This document shows positions 17,330-26,411 of a DNA stretch of 33,923 nt, piece by piece. A program made the position numbers and the translations under genes. The notes beneath the pieces are model-generated. The model saw only the letters and a list, made by a program, of their open reading frames with translations, ran no database searches and was not told the origin of the DNA. Source of the DNA: Bacteroidaceae bacterium (lineage in GTDB: Bacteria; Bacteroidota; Bacteroidia; Bacteroidales; Bacteroidaceae); the NCBI GenBank assembly GCA_024699495.1, contig JAILPK010000028.1:1-33923 (forward strand). Direction: 5' to 3'. Every line of letters starts with the position of its first letter. The first letter of the stretch is position 1.

Positions 17330-19015
17330 ATGCGCGTACAATGTATTATTTTATATACTTTCATTTCCACTCTCGCACTTACCTTTGTTGCCTGCGGGAA
17401 AAAAGCATCCGTCACAACGGACGGTAACCCAACATCATCAGTTACAGATCCGTCACACTCTCCTCTCCACACTACTACAATGACGGGGAATAAGCGCACT
17501 GCCACTACAGACGACAGACAGTCGTCGGCAGCTGACTCCCTGAAAGCTATCTCTCAGTTGCCCAAACGCGAGATCCGCGCTGTCTGGCTCACCACACTCT
17601 ATGGTTTGGACTGGCCTCGGACCAAAGCCACATCAGCAGCCAAACGCGAACAGCAAAAGGCCGAACTCTGTGCTATCCTTGACAGTCTGAAAGCAATAAA
17701 CATCAATACAATAATGTTTCAGACTCGCGTTCGCGGCAGCGTCATATACCCCTCAGACATAGAGCCGTGGGACCAGTCTCTTACAGGAACTTTCGACCGA
17801 AGTCCAGGCTACGACCCTCTCGCTTTCGCCATAGAAGAGACCCACCGGCGAGGCATGGAACTCCACGCATGGGTTGTCACTATCCCTTGTTTCAAGACAG
17901 ATGTGGCAAAACGAATGGGGCCGAAATCCGTATTGCAAACACACAAAAATCTCTGCCTCAGATTTGGCGACACATGGTATCTTAACCCGGGTCAACCAGG
18001 CTCTGCAAACTATCTCTCTGCCATCTGCACAGAGATAGCCAGGCGCTATGACATAGACGGCATACACTTCGACTACATCCGATACCCCGAACAGGGCGCT
18101 TCCTTCCCGGATGCAGCTACCTTCAAACGCTACGGAGCAGGACAAACAAAATCGGTATGGCGAAGAAATAACATCACAAACATCGTACGCCAGCTCTATG
18201 CAGACATAAAAAGTATCAAGCCGTGGATAAAAGTCAGCAGCAGCCCCGTTGGGAAATACGCCAACCTCACGAAATACTCATCCCGCGGATGGAATGCCCG
18301 CGATGCAGTCCATCAAGATGCTCAGGCTTGGATGCGCGATGGCATCCACGACATCCTTTTCCCAATGATGTATTTCCGCGACAATAATTTCTTCCCCTTC
18401 GCCGCCGACTGGCAGCAACAAAGCGCCGGACGACATATAGCGCCTGGTCTCGGAATCTATTTCATGCATCCAAAGGAGAAAAACTGGCCTCTCTCTGACA
18501 TAACATCAGAGCTGCATTTCACACGGCTTACAGGAATGGCTGGCCAATGTTATTTCCGCAGCAAATTTCTCACAGGCAATGTCAAGGGTTTATATGACTA
18601 TCTGCAGCAAGTCTTCTATACCACCCCTGCCCTGCCACCTGCATGTACGTGGCTGAATTCTACCCCACCCTCCAAGCCCACTGCCGCTCAAATCAAAGAT
18701 ACGAGCGAAGGCATAAAGGAACTAACGTGGCAAGCGACGTCGGAATCACCAGGAGGACTGCGTTACAACATTTACGCCAGCAACCGATATCCAGTTGACA
18801 CCACAGACCCGGCAAATATTGTCACGATGCTACTACGCGAACCACGCTTCCGCTTCGATGCCAACGTTCTCGCATGCAATGGCCTGAATCTCGCAATAAC
18901 AGCCATCGATCGCACAGGCAACGAAAGTCCCCCACTACAAATAGACATTTACCCAAATCCCACTCAACAATGGAAACTTCAGTTTGTTCACGCCTCTGCG
19001 TCATCGCAGCACTGA
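17330..19015 (+). CDS. GHL10/DUF187 glycoside hydrolase-like lipoprotein
   Basis: This 561-residue protein carries the glycosyl hydrolase-like 10 (DUF187) TIM-barrel domain: EIRAVWLTTLYGLDWP, LDSLKAININTIMFQTRVRG, GMELHAWVV and the conserved DIDGIHFDYIRYP strand with candidate catalytic Asp residues. A lipoprotein signal ends at Cys22 (FVAC), followed by a Thr/Ser-rich tether of about 45 residues. The last 100 residues look like a fibronectin type III-like domain (ELTWQATSESPGGLRYNIYASN). Family members are linked to peptidoglycan or other GlcNAc-containing glycans, but the activity here is not proven. Its 3' end overlaps the next gene by 46 nt in another frame, so the two are coexpressed. 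Confidence 0.87.
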   Translation: MRVQCIILYTFISTLALTFVACGKKASVTTDGNPTSSVTDPSHSPLHTTTMTGNKRTATTDDRQSSAADSLKAISQLPKREIRAVWLTTLYGLDWPRTKATSAAKREQQKAELCAILDSLKAININTIMFQTRVRGSVIYPSDIEPWDQSLTGTFDRSPGYDPLAFAIEETHRRGMELHAWVVTIPCFKTDVAKRMGPKSVLQTHKNLCLRFGDTWYLNPGQPGSANYLSAICTEIARRYDIDGIHFDYIRYPEQGASFPDAATFKRYGAGQTKSVWRRNNITNIVRQLYADIKSIKPWIKVSSSPVGKYANLTKYSSRGWNARDAVHQDAQAWMRDGIHDILFPMMYFRDNNFFPFAADWQQQSAGRHIAPGLGIYFMHPKEKNWPLSDITSELHFTRLTGMAGQCYFRSKFLTGNVKGLYDYLQQVFYTTPALPPACTWLNSTPPSKPTAAQIKDTSEGIKELTWQATSESPGGLRYNIYASNRYPVDTTDPANIVTMLLREPRFRFDANVLACNGLNLAITAIDRTGNESPPLQIDIYPNPTQQWKLQFVHASASSQH

Positions 19016-20112
19016 CATTATGCGCCCTGCCTCTGCTCGCCCAGCAGCGCACACACCAACGCCAATACTCCTATCCCGCCACTCTGGACACCGAAGGCAA
19101 ACACGTCAATGCACATGGTGGAAGTATATTCAGATATGGCGATCAATGGTTGTGGTATGGAGAGTCACGCCCGGAACGCGGATTTACATCTGTCGGCGTT
19201 GCGCTCTACACAGCCCCAGCCACTGCGGATATGAGCGACCCTCAATCTGTAGCCTGGCAAAACCGCGGCTTGGTACTGAGTGTGGTGGACGAAGCTGGCA
19301 GTCCTATAGAACGCGGGTGCATCATAGAACGTCCCAAAGTGTTGTGGAACGAGCGTGACCGTCAGTTTGTAATGCTATTCCATCTTGAACTCAAAGGACG
19401 GGGATATGAAGCGGCCATGACAGGGTTCGCAACCAGCAGCTCACCCTATGGCCCGTTCCGACTGCATCATGCAGCTCGCCCCAACCCCTCACGATGGCCA
19501 GCAGATTTCACCGAGGCAGAAATCGCTCATGCAAAATCCCTCTCTACAGACGACTACAAAGAGTGGTGGACAGCACCTTGGCGGCAAGCTATTGCCGAAG
19601 GGCTCTTTCTTTGGCGCGACTACGAACAGGGACAGATGAGCCGTGACATGACAGTTTTCCTTGACAGCGACAACACAGCATGGCATATATTCAGTTCGGA
19701 GGATAATCTTACGTTGCACGCTGCTGAACTCACCCCCGACTATCTCGGCTATTCAGGCCGCTATTACCGCATAGCCCCCGGAGGACAAAACGAGGCCCCC
19801 ACAATCATCAAGCACTCTAACACCTATTGGCTGCTTTGCAGCGGCTGCACCGGGTGGGACCCAAATGAAGCACGTCTGTTCTCCGCGCCGTCCATTTCCG
19901 GGCCTTGGACTCAGCACCCCTCTCCGTGTCAGGGACGCGGTTCAAAACGCACCTATGGAGCTCAAGGCACATGGATACTCGACTATGGCAACGGTTACCT
20001 CTTCATGGCTGACGTGTGGAATCCGCGCAGTCTGGCTAACTCCCGCCATCTATGGCTTCCACTTACGTTCAGCTCCGAAGGAATGAGCATCCAGCCACCA
20101 ACATTCAAGTAG
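18970..20112 (+). CDS. GH43-like secreted five-bladed beta-propeller glycosidase
   Basis: This protein has 380 residues from the ATG at 18970, with the signal peptide METSVCSRLCVIAALTLCALPLLAQ. The mature part begins with NAHGGSIFRYGDQWLWYGES, which resembles subfamilies of GH43 acting on galactans (24 or 34 type, from memory). ERPKVLWNERDRQFVMLFH and the repeated blade pattern (YWLLCSGCTGWDPN, LFMADVW) fit the five-bladed propeller. The catalytic triad cannot be assigned safely without alignment. The frame stays open upstream to an ATG at 18874, but that extension has no signal peptide. Overlap of 46 nt with the GHL10 gene indicates translational coupling. Positions 20113-20225 hold no feature that I recognise. 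Confidence 0.8.
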   Translation: METSVCSRLCVIAALTLCALPLLAQQRTHQRQYSYPATLDTEGKHVNAHGGSIFRYGDQWLWYGESRPERGFTSVGVALYTAPATADMSDPQSVAWQNRGLVLSVVDEAGSPIERGCIIERPKVLWNERDRQFVMLFHLELKGRGYEAAMTGFATSSSPYGPFRLHHAARPNPSRWPADFTEAEIAHAKSLSTDDYKEWWTAPWRQAIAEGLFLWRDYEQGQMSRDMTVFLDSDNTAWHIFSSEDNLTLHAAELTPDYLGYSGRYYRIAPGGQNEAPTIIKHSNTYWLLCSGCTGWDPNEARLFSAPSISGPWTQHPSPCQGRGSKRTYGAQGTWILDYGNGYLFMADVWNPRSLANSRHLWLPLTFSSEGMSIQPPTFK

Positions 20113-20225
20113 GTCGTTATAAAAAACTGAATAGCTTGCTTATTGCTGTCGCTTGTACTTTCGGAACTGTCAACACAGCACATTTATATTGTCTTGCCGC
20201 GCTCTATTCGAAAACAGTTATTTAG

Positions 20226-20621
20226 CTAAAGACTTTTTGCTTTTCTGTATCCCATTCCAGTAACATGGCAAATGAGATTCCCGTCCTGATTGGTGACTCG
20301 CACTTCTACAGCAGGGATTTTATGGTGGTTTGCCACACTGACAGCCTCTGCACGAAGCTTATCGCCCAGTTTGGCGCTTGATACAAACATAATACTGTTA
20401 CTGATGCCAAACGTCAGCTGACCGCTTACATTCATCAGAGCAGCTATAGCCAAGTCCGCAAGAGTGAAGAGAGCGCCGCCCTGGCAGACATTGCCGCCAT
20501 TAAGGTGCATTTCGTTTACTGTCATCTCTGCTATGGCATGACGCTCGTCGGCTTCCGTTATCCTGCAACCGGCATTTGCTGCAAAGCGATCCGTTTTATT
20601 CAAAACTTCTTTTATGTCCAT
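20226..20621 (-). CDS. PaaI-family hotdog-fold thioesterase
   Basis: This 131-residue acyl-CoA thioesterase is of the PaaI type. The central helix carries NGGNVCQGGALFTLADLAIAALMN, the family's conserved active-site helix with the Asp in LAD. The length is typical of a single hotdog domain that assembles as tetramers. Likely role is hydrolysis of aromatic or other acyl-CoA thioesters. It stands alone; the 265-nt gap to the next gene (20622-20886) shows nothing recognisable. Confidence 0.88.
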   Translation of the reverse strand: MDIKEVLNKTDRFAANAGCRITEADERHAIAEMTVNEMHLNGGNVCQGGALFTLADLAIAALMNVSGQLTFGISNSIMFVSSAKLGDKLRAEAVSVANHHKIPAVEVRVTNQDGNLICHVTGMGYRKAKSL

Positions 20622-20886
20622 TGTTTCTCATTATTATACTTAAATAAATAATTTGAGGGTTTGAAGCTATATCAAATAAAGCTGTCCGATATTGCTAAGA
20701 ACATATTCTCAACGCAAACATTTTTTGACATTATTTATGTAGCGGCAAACATGTCAATTAAGGTATTTGGCTTTACATAACATCACAACATCGCAAGCTC
20801 TCTAAGCTGATCAGAAACAATCAGTAACCACTGAAATAAAGGAAATCTGGCTGTCGTTCTGAAAGAAAGTTCATTCTAACCAGGTT

Positions 20887-21252
20887 TCACACGATATCTC
20901 TGCCGAAGGGTGTCAGGGCAATGTGCGCCATTTTGAAATGCTGTTTTCCAAACGGGATACCGATAATTGTGATATAGAATATACAGCCCCAAAAGAAATG
21001 GCTAAGACATATAAAAAAACCGCCAAATATAAGCCAAACAATATTCATCACCGTATTCAGGCAACCACTCGTTGGATGTTTTATCACTCTCTTACCAAAC
21101 GGCCAAAGAGCCAAAACACCTAGCTTCAACGTCTGTAACCCAAATGGAATGCCAATAATAGTAAGCATCAAAGCCAAACTCGTAAACAGATACTCCATGC
21201 TCACAAAGATACCGCCAAATATAAACCAGATTAAGTTTCCTAACAGTCTCAT
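20887..21252 (-). CDS. YccF-domain inner-membrane protein
   Basis: This small membrane protein has about 121 residues and two copies of the YccF motif. The first is LLGNLIWFIFGGIFVSMEYL with LTIIGIPFGLQTLKLG; the second is NIVWLIFGGFFICLSHFF with ITIIGIPFGKQHFKMA. Each repeat contributes two hydrophobic helices. Function of the family is unknown. The start at 21252 (MRLLGN) is chosen because the upstream ATG at 21282 falls inside the predicted -7 element at 21280-21287. Confidence 0.88.
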   Translation of the reverse strand: MRLLGNLIWFIFGGIFVSMEYLFTSLALMLTIIGIPFGLQTLKLGVLALWPFGKRVIKHPTSGCLNTVMNIVWLIFGGFFICLSHFFWGCIFYITIIGIPFGKQHFKMAHIALTPFGRDIV

Positions 21253-21279
21253 TTTCTCGCAGTAGTTCAAATTTTTGTA

Positions 21280-21287
21280 CAAATATA
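21280..21287 (-). promoter_or_regulatory. Promoter -7 element of the YccF gene
   Basis: The minus strand reads TATATTTG, matching TAnnTTTG, 28 nt upstream of the chosen ATG. It rules out the in-frame ATG at 21282. Confidence 0.5.
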
Positions 21288-21355
21288 CGACTAAATGCCG
21301 ACCCTGATACTATCTTACTTTTATTTTATGAATAATTAGCATTATCTCCTCTTTT

Positions 21356-21455
21356 GCCACAAAATAGAGATATGATGACTGCCACAAAATAGTGATGTGA
21401 TAACTGCCACAAAATAGAGATATGATAACTGCTACAAAATAGTGATGTGACAATT
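21356..21455. repeat. 25-bp tandem repeat with alternating units (ABAB)
   Basis: Four units begin at 21356, 21381, 21406 and 21431, each with GCCACAAAATAG or GCTACAAAATAG. Units 1 and 3 continue AGATATGAT, units 2 and 4 continue TGATGTGA. The array is therefore a duplicated 50-bp dimer. It lies in the gap between the holin-like gene (its 3' side) and the YccF promoter. Nothing else is seen between 21300 and 21583. Confidence 0.85.
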
Positions 21456-21583
21456 ATAGAATGTCCATAATTATCACATCGCTAATAAAAGATTGCGCTA
21501 ATACGAGCGCTTTGCAAAAAATCCCTCGTTCTGCGGTGTTTCTTTTTTGACGGAAAACCAAGAGGAATGCTTAACTGGAAGTC

Positions 21584-22201
21584 TTACCTACGGCGCTTTT
21601 TCGAACCGAGAAGCAAACGGATGGCGGCCCATAGATTCACACCAAGTTGCATAGCACGGTAGATGGAACGGCCATTCTTCAGCAACTCACCCGCCAGTTC
21701 CCACTTATTCGAAGGGGGATTGTTTTGGATGAACACATCCTGAGCCGACTCCTTCAACTGTTCGCGGTTGGCATTGAGTTGCTCACTGACTCGTGTCATC
21801 TCCTCCGTTGCCTGAGTCATATCCGTGATATGGAAGCCCTCAGGCGTTGGACTCACGAGCAAGTCTATCATATATCTGGCCACAGGGAGATAAATCCACT
21901 GCTGCCGACAAGAATAGACAAGCAACACCACGAGCAGAAGAACGAGAGCTATGACGCCGAATCCAAGCAGATTGCTGCCTGAGATGTCACCCAGCCAAAA
22001 GGCCAAGGCAAAGCTTGCAAAGAGCAGCACCAGCGAACCGACCAAAAAAACTATAAGCCACAAGGCAATCGTGGCTAACAGTTTGGCCAGCGTTGATGCG
22101 CTCTGCAAAGAGAGCATCCTGCGCTGCAACTGCCAATACTCTCCGCCCTGTCTGAGCAGATTTTTCAGCCGCTGCGTGTCCTCGTCGTTGGCAAAGAACA
22201 T
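21584..22201 (-). CDS. Holin-like small membrane protein (phage holin superfamily III type)
   Basis: This 205-residue protein has two strong transmembrane helices: LAKLLATIALWLIVFLVGSL and FGVIALVLLLVVLLVYSC. They are preceded by a charged helix and followed by a long polar helical tail ending KKRRR. The layout matches the phage holin-like family that in Bacteroidota accompanies YtxH proteins, and is not evidence of a prophage. The start lies 17 nt after the YtxH stop on the same strand, so the two form an operon. The role is probably in envelope stress or membrane organisation, by analogy only. Confidence 0.75.
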   Translation of the reverse strand: MFFANDEDTQRLKNLLRQGGEYWQLQRRMLSLQSASTLAKLLATIALWLIVFLVGSLVLLFASFALAFWLGDISGSNLLGFGVIALVLLLVVLLVYSCRQQWIYLPVARYMIDLLVSPTPEGFHITDMTQATEEMTRVSEQLNANREQLKESAQDVFIQNNPPSNKWELAGELLKNGRSIYRAMQLGVNLWAAIRLLLGSKKRRR

Positions 22202-22218
22202 ATCTGAATAACGCTTGT

Positions 22219-22437
22219 TTAATCCTTCACTTCGGCAGCTACGTCACGGAGTTCCTCAGAGATATCATCCACTAAAGCGTCCATCTCCTTGCGGTTGAGA
22301 CGAATGCCGCGCTTACGCAGAGCTTCGACGATACGTTCACGAGTTTCAGAACCCTTTTCCGGTGCAAGAAGGATTCCAGCAGTAGTTCCGATAACAACAC
22401 CGCCTAAAAAGGCTACGAGATAATTGATGGCTTTCAT
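22219..22437 (-). CDS. YtxH-domain protein
   Basis: This 72-residue protein has one N-terminal helix with glycines (NYLVAFLGGVVIGTTAGILLAP) followed by EKGSETRERIVEALRKRG, the YtxH signature. The rest is an amphipathic charged helix. YtxH proteins are small general-stress membrane proteins of unknown mechanism. It is the first gene of the pair with the holin-like gene. Confidence 0.9.
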   Translation of the reverse strand: MKAINYLVAFLGGVVIGTTAGILLAPEKGSETRERIVEALRKRGIRLNRKEMDALVDDISEELRDVAAEVKD

Positions 22438-22472
22438 AATAACAAAGTTTTAAAGTTAAGTGTTTTGTGAGG

Positions 22473-22481
22473 GCAAATATA
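22473..22481 (-). promoter_or_regulatory. Promoter -7 element of the YtxH/holin-like operon
   Basis: The minus strand reads TATATTTGC, an exact consensus match 36 nt before the YtxH ATG. It is divergent from the SPOR-gene promoter. Confidence 0.6.
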
Positions 22482-22597
22482 AGTATTTTTCCGCTATCTT
22501 CATCCATGCAAACGATTTTTTTCTGTTTTCGGTCGAAAAATCAATACTTTTAACGTTTTTTGTGACCGAAGTCTGCATCCTATCAGCATTTTCTTAC

Positions 22598-22649
22598 TAC
22601 CTTTGCGTCGAAAATAAGGAACAAAATATCATTTAATTCATTTAAGGAG
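22598..22649 (+). promoter_or_regulatory. Promoter and Shine-Dalgarno-like site of the SPOR gene
   Basis: TACCTTTGC (22598-22606) matches the -7 consensus. AAGGAG at 22644-22649 lies 10 nt before the ATG at 22660; such a clear Shine-Dalgarno-like sequence is rare in this window. Confidence 0.6.
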
Positions 22650-22659
22650 TAAAAGACAA

Positions 22660-23160
22660 ATGAAAAACTACTATTTAATGGGCGCAGTGGTGTGTGCTGC
22701 AATCACAATGACTTCATGTAAAAGTTCCGAAAGCCAATATCTAAAGGCTTTTGAGAAAGCTCATGGAACTACAACTACCGAGGTTCCGGCAACTGCTACC
22801 ACAACCCCGGCACAGACAGCACCTGTAACTGTAACTCCAGTACAAACCATTACCCCAACCACAACCGCTTCTGAGGGCGCTCGCTCTGAGAACCTCACAG
22901 TAGTTGATGGAGCTGGTCTCAAGGCTTTCAGCGTAGTCGTTGGCGCTTTCAAGATGAAGACAAACGCAGAGACGGTAAAGAAGTCTCTCCTGTCGCAGGG
23001 TTATGCAGCTCAGCTTGCCACAAACCCGCAGGGTCTTTATCGTGTTATTGCTGCCACCTTCGACGACGAGCAGAGTGCAGTCAACTGCCGCAATGCTCTC
23101 CGCAAGCAGGGTGCTGAGCAAAACAACGACCTGAAGAACGCCTGGCTGCTCCGCAAATAA
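22660..23160 (+). CDS. SPOR-domain lipoprotein
   Basis: This 166-residue lipoprotein has signal MKNYYLMGAVVCAAITMTSC with lipidated Cys20. A Thr/Pro-rich flexible linker spans about residues 38-75. The C-terminal SPOR domain (about residues 88-166) has FSVVVGAFKMKTNAETVKKS and YRVIAATFDDEQSA, the usual two-repeat pattern. SPOR domains bind denuded peptidoglycan glycans, often at the division septum. It has its own promoter and terminator, so it is a monocistronic, probably well-expressed gene. Confidence 0.92.
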   Translation: MKNYYLMGAVVCAAITMTSCKSSESQYLKAFEKAHGTTTTEVPATATTTPAQTAPVTVTPVQTITPTTTASEGARSENLTVVDGAGLKAFSVVVGAFKMKTNAETVKKSLLSQGYAAQLATNPQGLYRVIAATFDDEQSAVNCRNALRKQGAEQNNDLKNAWLLRK

Positions 23161-23221
23161 AAGTAGAAACTTATAAACAGGAAATTCTTTTTTGGTAATA
23201 AGTGAATATATGTAAGATTTT

Positions 23222-23258
23222 AGCAGGGACCAGTTGTGAAAACTCGTTCCTGCTTTTT
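23222..23258 (+). terminator. Terminator after the SPOR gene
   Basis: A 9-bp stem AGCAGGGAC/GTTCCTGCT (one G-T pair) with an inner AGTT/AACT helix is followed by TTTTT. It ends 98 nt after the SPOR stop. Confidence 0.85.
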
Positions 23259-23302
23259 ATTTCTAACCATTTCTGCCAAAACTGTCCACTACGTAAATAG
23301 AT

Positions 23303-23728
23303 ATGCGAATTCTCTCCATAGACTACGGTAAAAAACGAACCGGTGTTGCGGTGACCGACCCGTTGCAAATCATTGCCAACGGCCTTGCCACAGTGGAGAC
23401 ATGCAAATTGGAACAGTGGCTAATGCAATATGTAGCCCAAGAACCTGTGGAACGTATAATCGTGGGGTGGCCAAGGCAGATGAACGGTGAAGACAGCGAA
23501 AACATGCGGCGCATCACTCCTTTTGTAAACCGCCTGCATAAGCTTCTGCCAAATATCTCGGTGGATTTGTTCGACGAACGTTTCACAAGTGTCCTCGCCC
23601 ACCGCGCAATGCTTCAGGGAGGACTTCACCGCAAGGCCCGGCAAGACCGTGCCATCGTGGACGAAATATCAGCCACCATCATACTCCAAGACTGGATGGA
23701 GAGCCGCAATAACTCTCCCAAGACATAA
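23303..23728 (+). CDS. ruvX: Putative Holliday junction resolvase RuvX/YqgF
   Basis: This 141-residue RNase H-like nuclease is of the YqgF/RuvX family. It has the N-terminal ILSIDYGKKRTGVAV with the catalytic Asp, IIVGWPRQMNG in the middle, and DERFTSVLAH with further acidic residues. Length is normal. The family acts in pre-16S rRNA 5'-end processing and/or Holliday junction resolution. It is the first gene of a run with def (49 nt gap) and the TPR gene, an order I recall from other Bacteroidales. Confidence 0.93.
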   Translation: MRILSIDYGKKRTGVAVTDPLQIIANGLATVETCKLEQWLMQYVAQEPVERIIVGWPRQMNGEDSENMRRITPFVNRLHKLLPNISVDLFDERFTSVLAHRAMLQGGLHRKARQDRAIVDEISATIILQDWMESRNNSPKT

Positions 23729-23777
23729 ATCTGTCTAAAGAGAATAATCACTAACCATAAACTTATAATTCCAATAA

Positions 23778-24335
23778 ATGATACTGCCAATTTACACACT
23801 CGGTCAGCCCGTGCTCAGACACATAGCTGAAGACATCACGCCAGACTACCCCGACCTGGAGCAGTTCGTGGCAGATATGGAAGAAACCCTCGAGCGCAGC
23901 GAAGGCATCGGACTAGCCGCGCCACAGGTAGGACGCTCAATTCGTGTAGTCATCATAAACCTCGAACCGCTGGCCGATGATATGCCCGAATACGCTGGCT
24001 TCCACCACACCTTCTACAATCCTCATATAGAAGAATACGACGACAGCGAAACAGAAACTCTCGATGAAGGCTGCCTCAGCCTGCCCGGACTGCACGAGAG
24101 AGTAAAACGTCCGACACGCATACGCGCAACATGGATGGACGAGCAGTGGCAGCCCCACGACGAATGGGTAGATGGCTATCTGGCACGAGTCATGCAACAC
24201 GAATTTGACCACCTTGACGGCAAAGTCTATACCGACCGCATCATAGGCTTACGCAAGCAGATGCTCAAGAGCAAACTCAACGACCTCATAAAAGGCCGTT
24301 TCACATGCAACTATAAAGTCAAAGTGAAGAGATAA
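23778..24335 (+). CDS. def: Peptide deformylase
   Basis: This 185-residue metalloenzyme removes the N-formyl group from nascent proteins. All three motifs are present: GIGLAAPQVG at residues 43-52, EGCLSLPG at 97-104 with the metal-binding Cys99, and HEFDHLDG at 141-148 with the two metal-binding His and catalytic Glu142. It is the second gene in the ruvX run. Confidence 0.97.
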   Translation: MILPIYTLGQPVLRHIAEDITPDYPDLEQFVADMEETLERSEGIGLAAPQVGRSIRVVIINLEPLADDMPEYAGFHHTFYNPHIEEYDDSETETLDEGCLSLPGLHERVKRPTRIRATWMDEQWQPHDEWVDGYLARVMQHEFDHLDGKVYTDRIIGLRKQMLKSKLNDLIKGRFTCNYKVKVKR

Positions 24336-24380
24336 ATATATCTCGGCACATACCCCTGAAAAGGAAAGCCACCTACTGAC

Positions 24381-26411
24381 ATGAATGAAGAAAAGACCTT
24401 GTCCTGCCAAGCCCTCGTCTCTCCCACCCTCTTCAGACATCTGGGCAAGCTTCTGCTCATACTTTTCTTTTTTCTCCCACAACAAACAAAAGCCCAGATC
24501 AACACCGACCGGGTGATGCTCATGGGCCGCTCGGCGCTGTATTACGAGGACTACGTCCTGGCAATTCAGCGCTTTAACATGGTCATCAGCGCACGTCCGT
24601 ATCTCGCCGAGCCATATTTCTATCGCGGCTTGGGCAAATTCTATCTTGAAGACTTCACAGGAGCCGAACAGGACTGCGATCAAAGCATCGAGCGCAACCC
24701 ATATATCACCAACTTCTATCAGTTGCGGGCCATCTGCCGCGTGAATCAGAAGAAATACCAAGCAGCCATAGCCGACTACAGACGTGTGATAGATATGGAA
24801 CCCAAGAGCAAACCCAGCTGGCACAATCTCGTCCTCTGTCTCTTCGAACTAAAACAATGGGAGGAAGCAGACAGCGCCGTTGACGAGATGATACGTATGT
24901 GGCCAAAAGAGTCTGAACACTATACCCTCAAGGCAGAAGTAGCCATGGAGCGGGGCGACACGGCAGCATGCCTCACACTCATAGATACAGCCCTTGCCGT
25001 GAACCCCTACGATGGTCAAGCCCTGGTGATGCGCTCGTCCATCAACCTGCAACATGGCCTTTACGCACAAGCCGAGCAGGAAATGGACAAAGCTCTCGTC
25101 CAACTGCCACGCATGGCTGGTATATACATCAATCGCGCACTGGCCCGCTTCCATCAAAACAACCTTCGTGGAGCTATGGCCGACTACGACCACGCACTCG
25201 AACTCGAACCGAACAACTATATCGGACATTTCAACCGCGGACTCCTACGCGCAGAAGTGGGCGACGACAACCACGCCATCGAAGACTTCGATTTTGTGCT
25301 CAAGGTAGAGCCCGACAATATGATAGCCCTGTTCAATAGAGCCCTGCTGCTCGACAACACTGGAGACTACCGCGGGGCCATACGCGACATCTCTGCCGTA
25401 ATAGCTGAATACCCCGACTTCCTCATAGGTTACCAACAGCGGGCTGCTATCCGCCGCAAAATCGGAGACACCTATGGAGCTGAACGCGACGAGTTCAAAG
25501 TAATGCAGTCGCGCATGCAGGCAAGAGCCGGCAAGAAAACCCAACCCCACAAAACCAGAAAGAAGAGCGAACGCGACATAAACTCCTATTTAGCCCTCGT
25601 TGAGGCTGACACCGAAGAACCACAGAGAGAATATGCCAGCGTATATCGCGGCAGAGTGCAAGACCACCGCGTAGAACTCTCTCCTCAACCCATATTCGCC
25701 ATCTCCTACCACCGCACCGAGAACTCTGTAAGCCGCTACGTTCCCTACTACAAACTCCTCGAAAAGATAAACGCCGGCGGACACCTCTCGCGCGCAATAT
25801 ATATAAATAATGTGGAGCCACCCATCGGACAGGCCGAAATGGAACAACACACAGCATCAATAAACGACTACACAGAACGCATCAATACATCCGAAACAGC
25901 GGAATTATATATAGGACGTGCGCTCGACTACTATCAAGTACACGATTTTGAGTCGGCACTCACAGACCTCAACCGCGCCCTCGCTCTTGACAAGAAAAAT
26001 GTACTTGGCTATTTTATCCGCGCACAAGTCAGATGCCGTCAGATGGAAGCCCTCAACATAGAAGAAGAAGCCCAACAATCCACCATAAAAATAGGATATT
26101 CGGCTGCTTTAGACGATCTGACACGAGCCGTCCAGCTCGCCCCGGACATGGCATACGCATGGTATGACATCGGCAACATCCACTTTGTCCTTCATGACTA
26201 CACCCGTGCCCGCGAAGCATACAGACACGCCCTTAACATTGACCCTCATTTCCCTGATGCCTACTATAATCGGGGCGTAGCCAGCATCCTCGACGGCCAG
26301 CTGCAACTCGGCCTGTCTGACCTCTCACAGGCTGGCGAATACGGGCTATATCAGGCCTACAACCTTATCAAACGCTACTCCAAGCAAGCATCTGCCATCC
26401 CTCAGAAATAA
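24381..26411 (+). CDS. Secreted tetratricopeptide-repeat protein
   Basis: This 676-residue exported protein is built of TPR units. A signal peptide with a long n-region has its core at LLLILFFFLP and likely cleaves after TKA near residue 38. A first TPR block of about nine units spans roughly residues 40-335 (for example YIGHFNRGLLRAEVGDDNHA). A basic linker (GKKTQPHKTRKKSERD) and a non-TPR stretch at about 340-480 follow. A second TPR block spans about 490-660 (YAWYDIGNIHFVLHDYTRAR). Such proteins act as scaffolds for envelope complexes; the partner is unknown. It is third in the ruvX-def run. From memory thrS often follows this gene in Bacteroides, but here the next genes are on the other strand. 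Confidence 0.9.
   Translation: MNEEKTLSCQALVSPTLFRHLGKLLLILFFFLPQQTKAQINTDRVMLMGRSALYYEDYVLAIQRFNMVISARPYLAEPYFYRGLGKFYLEDFTGAEQDCDQSIERNPYITNFYQLRAICRVNQKKYQAAIADYRRVIDMEPKSKPSWHNLVLCLFELKQWEEADSAVDEMIRMWPKESEHYTLKAEVAMERGDTAACLTLIDTALAVNPYDGQALVMRSSINLQHGLYAQAEQEMDKALVQLPRMAGIYINRALARFHQNNLRGAMADYDHALELEPNNYIGHFNRGLLRAEVGDDNHAIEDFDFVLKVEPDNMIALFNRALLLDNTGDYRGAIRDISAVIAEYPDFLIGYQQRAAIRRKIGDTYGAERDEFKVMQSRMQARAGKKTQPHKTRKKSERDINSYLALVEADTEEPQREYASVYRGRVQDHRVELSPQPIFAISYHRTENSVSRYVPYYKLLEKINAGGHLSRAIYINNVEPPIGQAEMEQHTASINDYTERINTSETAELYIGRALDYYQVHDFESALTDLNRALALDKKNVLGYFIRAQVRCRQMEALNIEEEAQQSTIKIGYSAALDDLTRAVQLAPDMAYAWYDIGNIHFVLHDYTRAREAYRHALNIDPHFPDAYYNRGVASILDGQLQLGLSDLSQAGEYGLYQAYNLIKRYSKQASAIPQK

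Noticed and set aside
21584..22201. Holin-like gene as evidence for a prophage
   Set aside because: It is paired with YtxH in a chromosomal stress-type operon; no other phage genes are near.
24249..24824. 191-codon minus-strand ORF
   Set aside because: Antisense shadow of the def 3' end and TPR gene 5' end; no domain seen.
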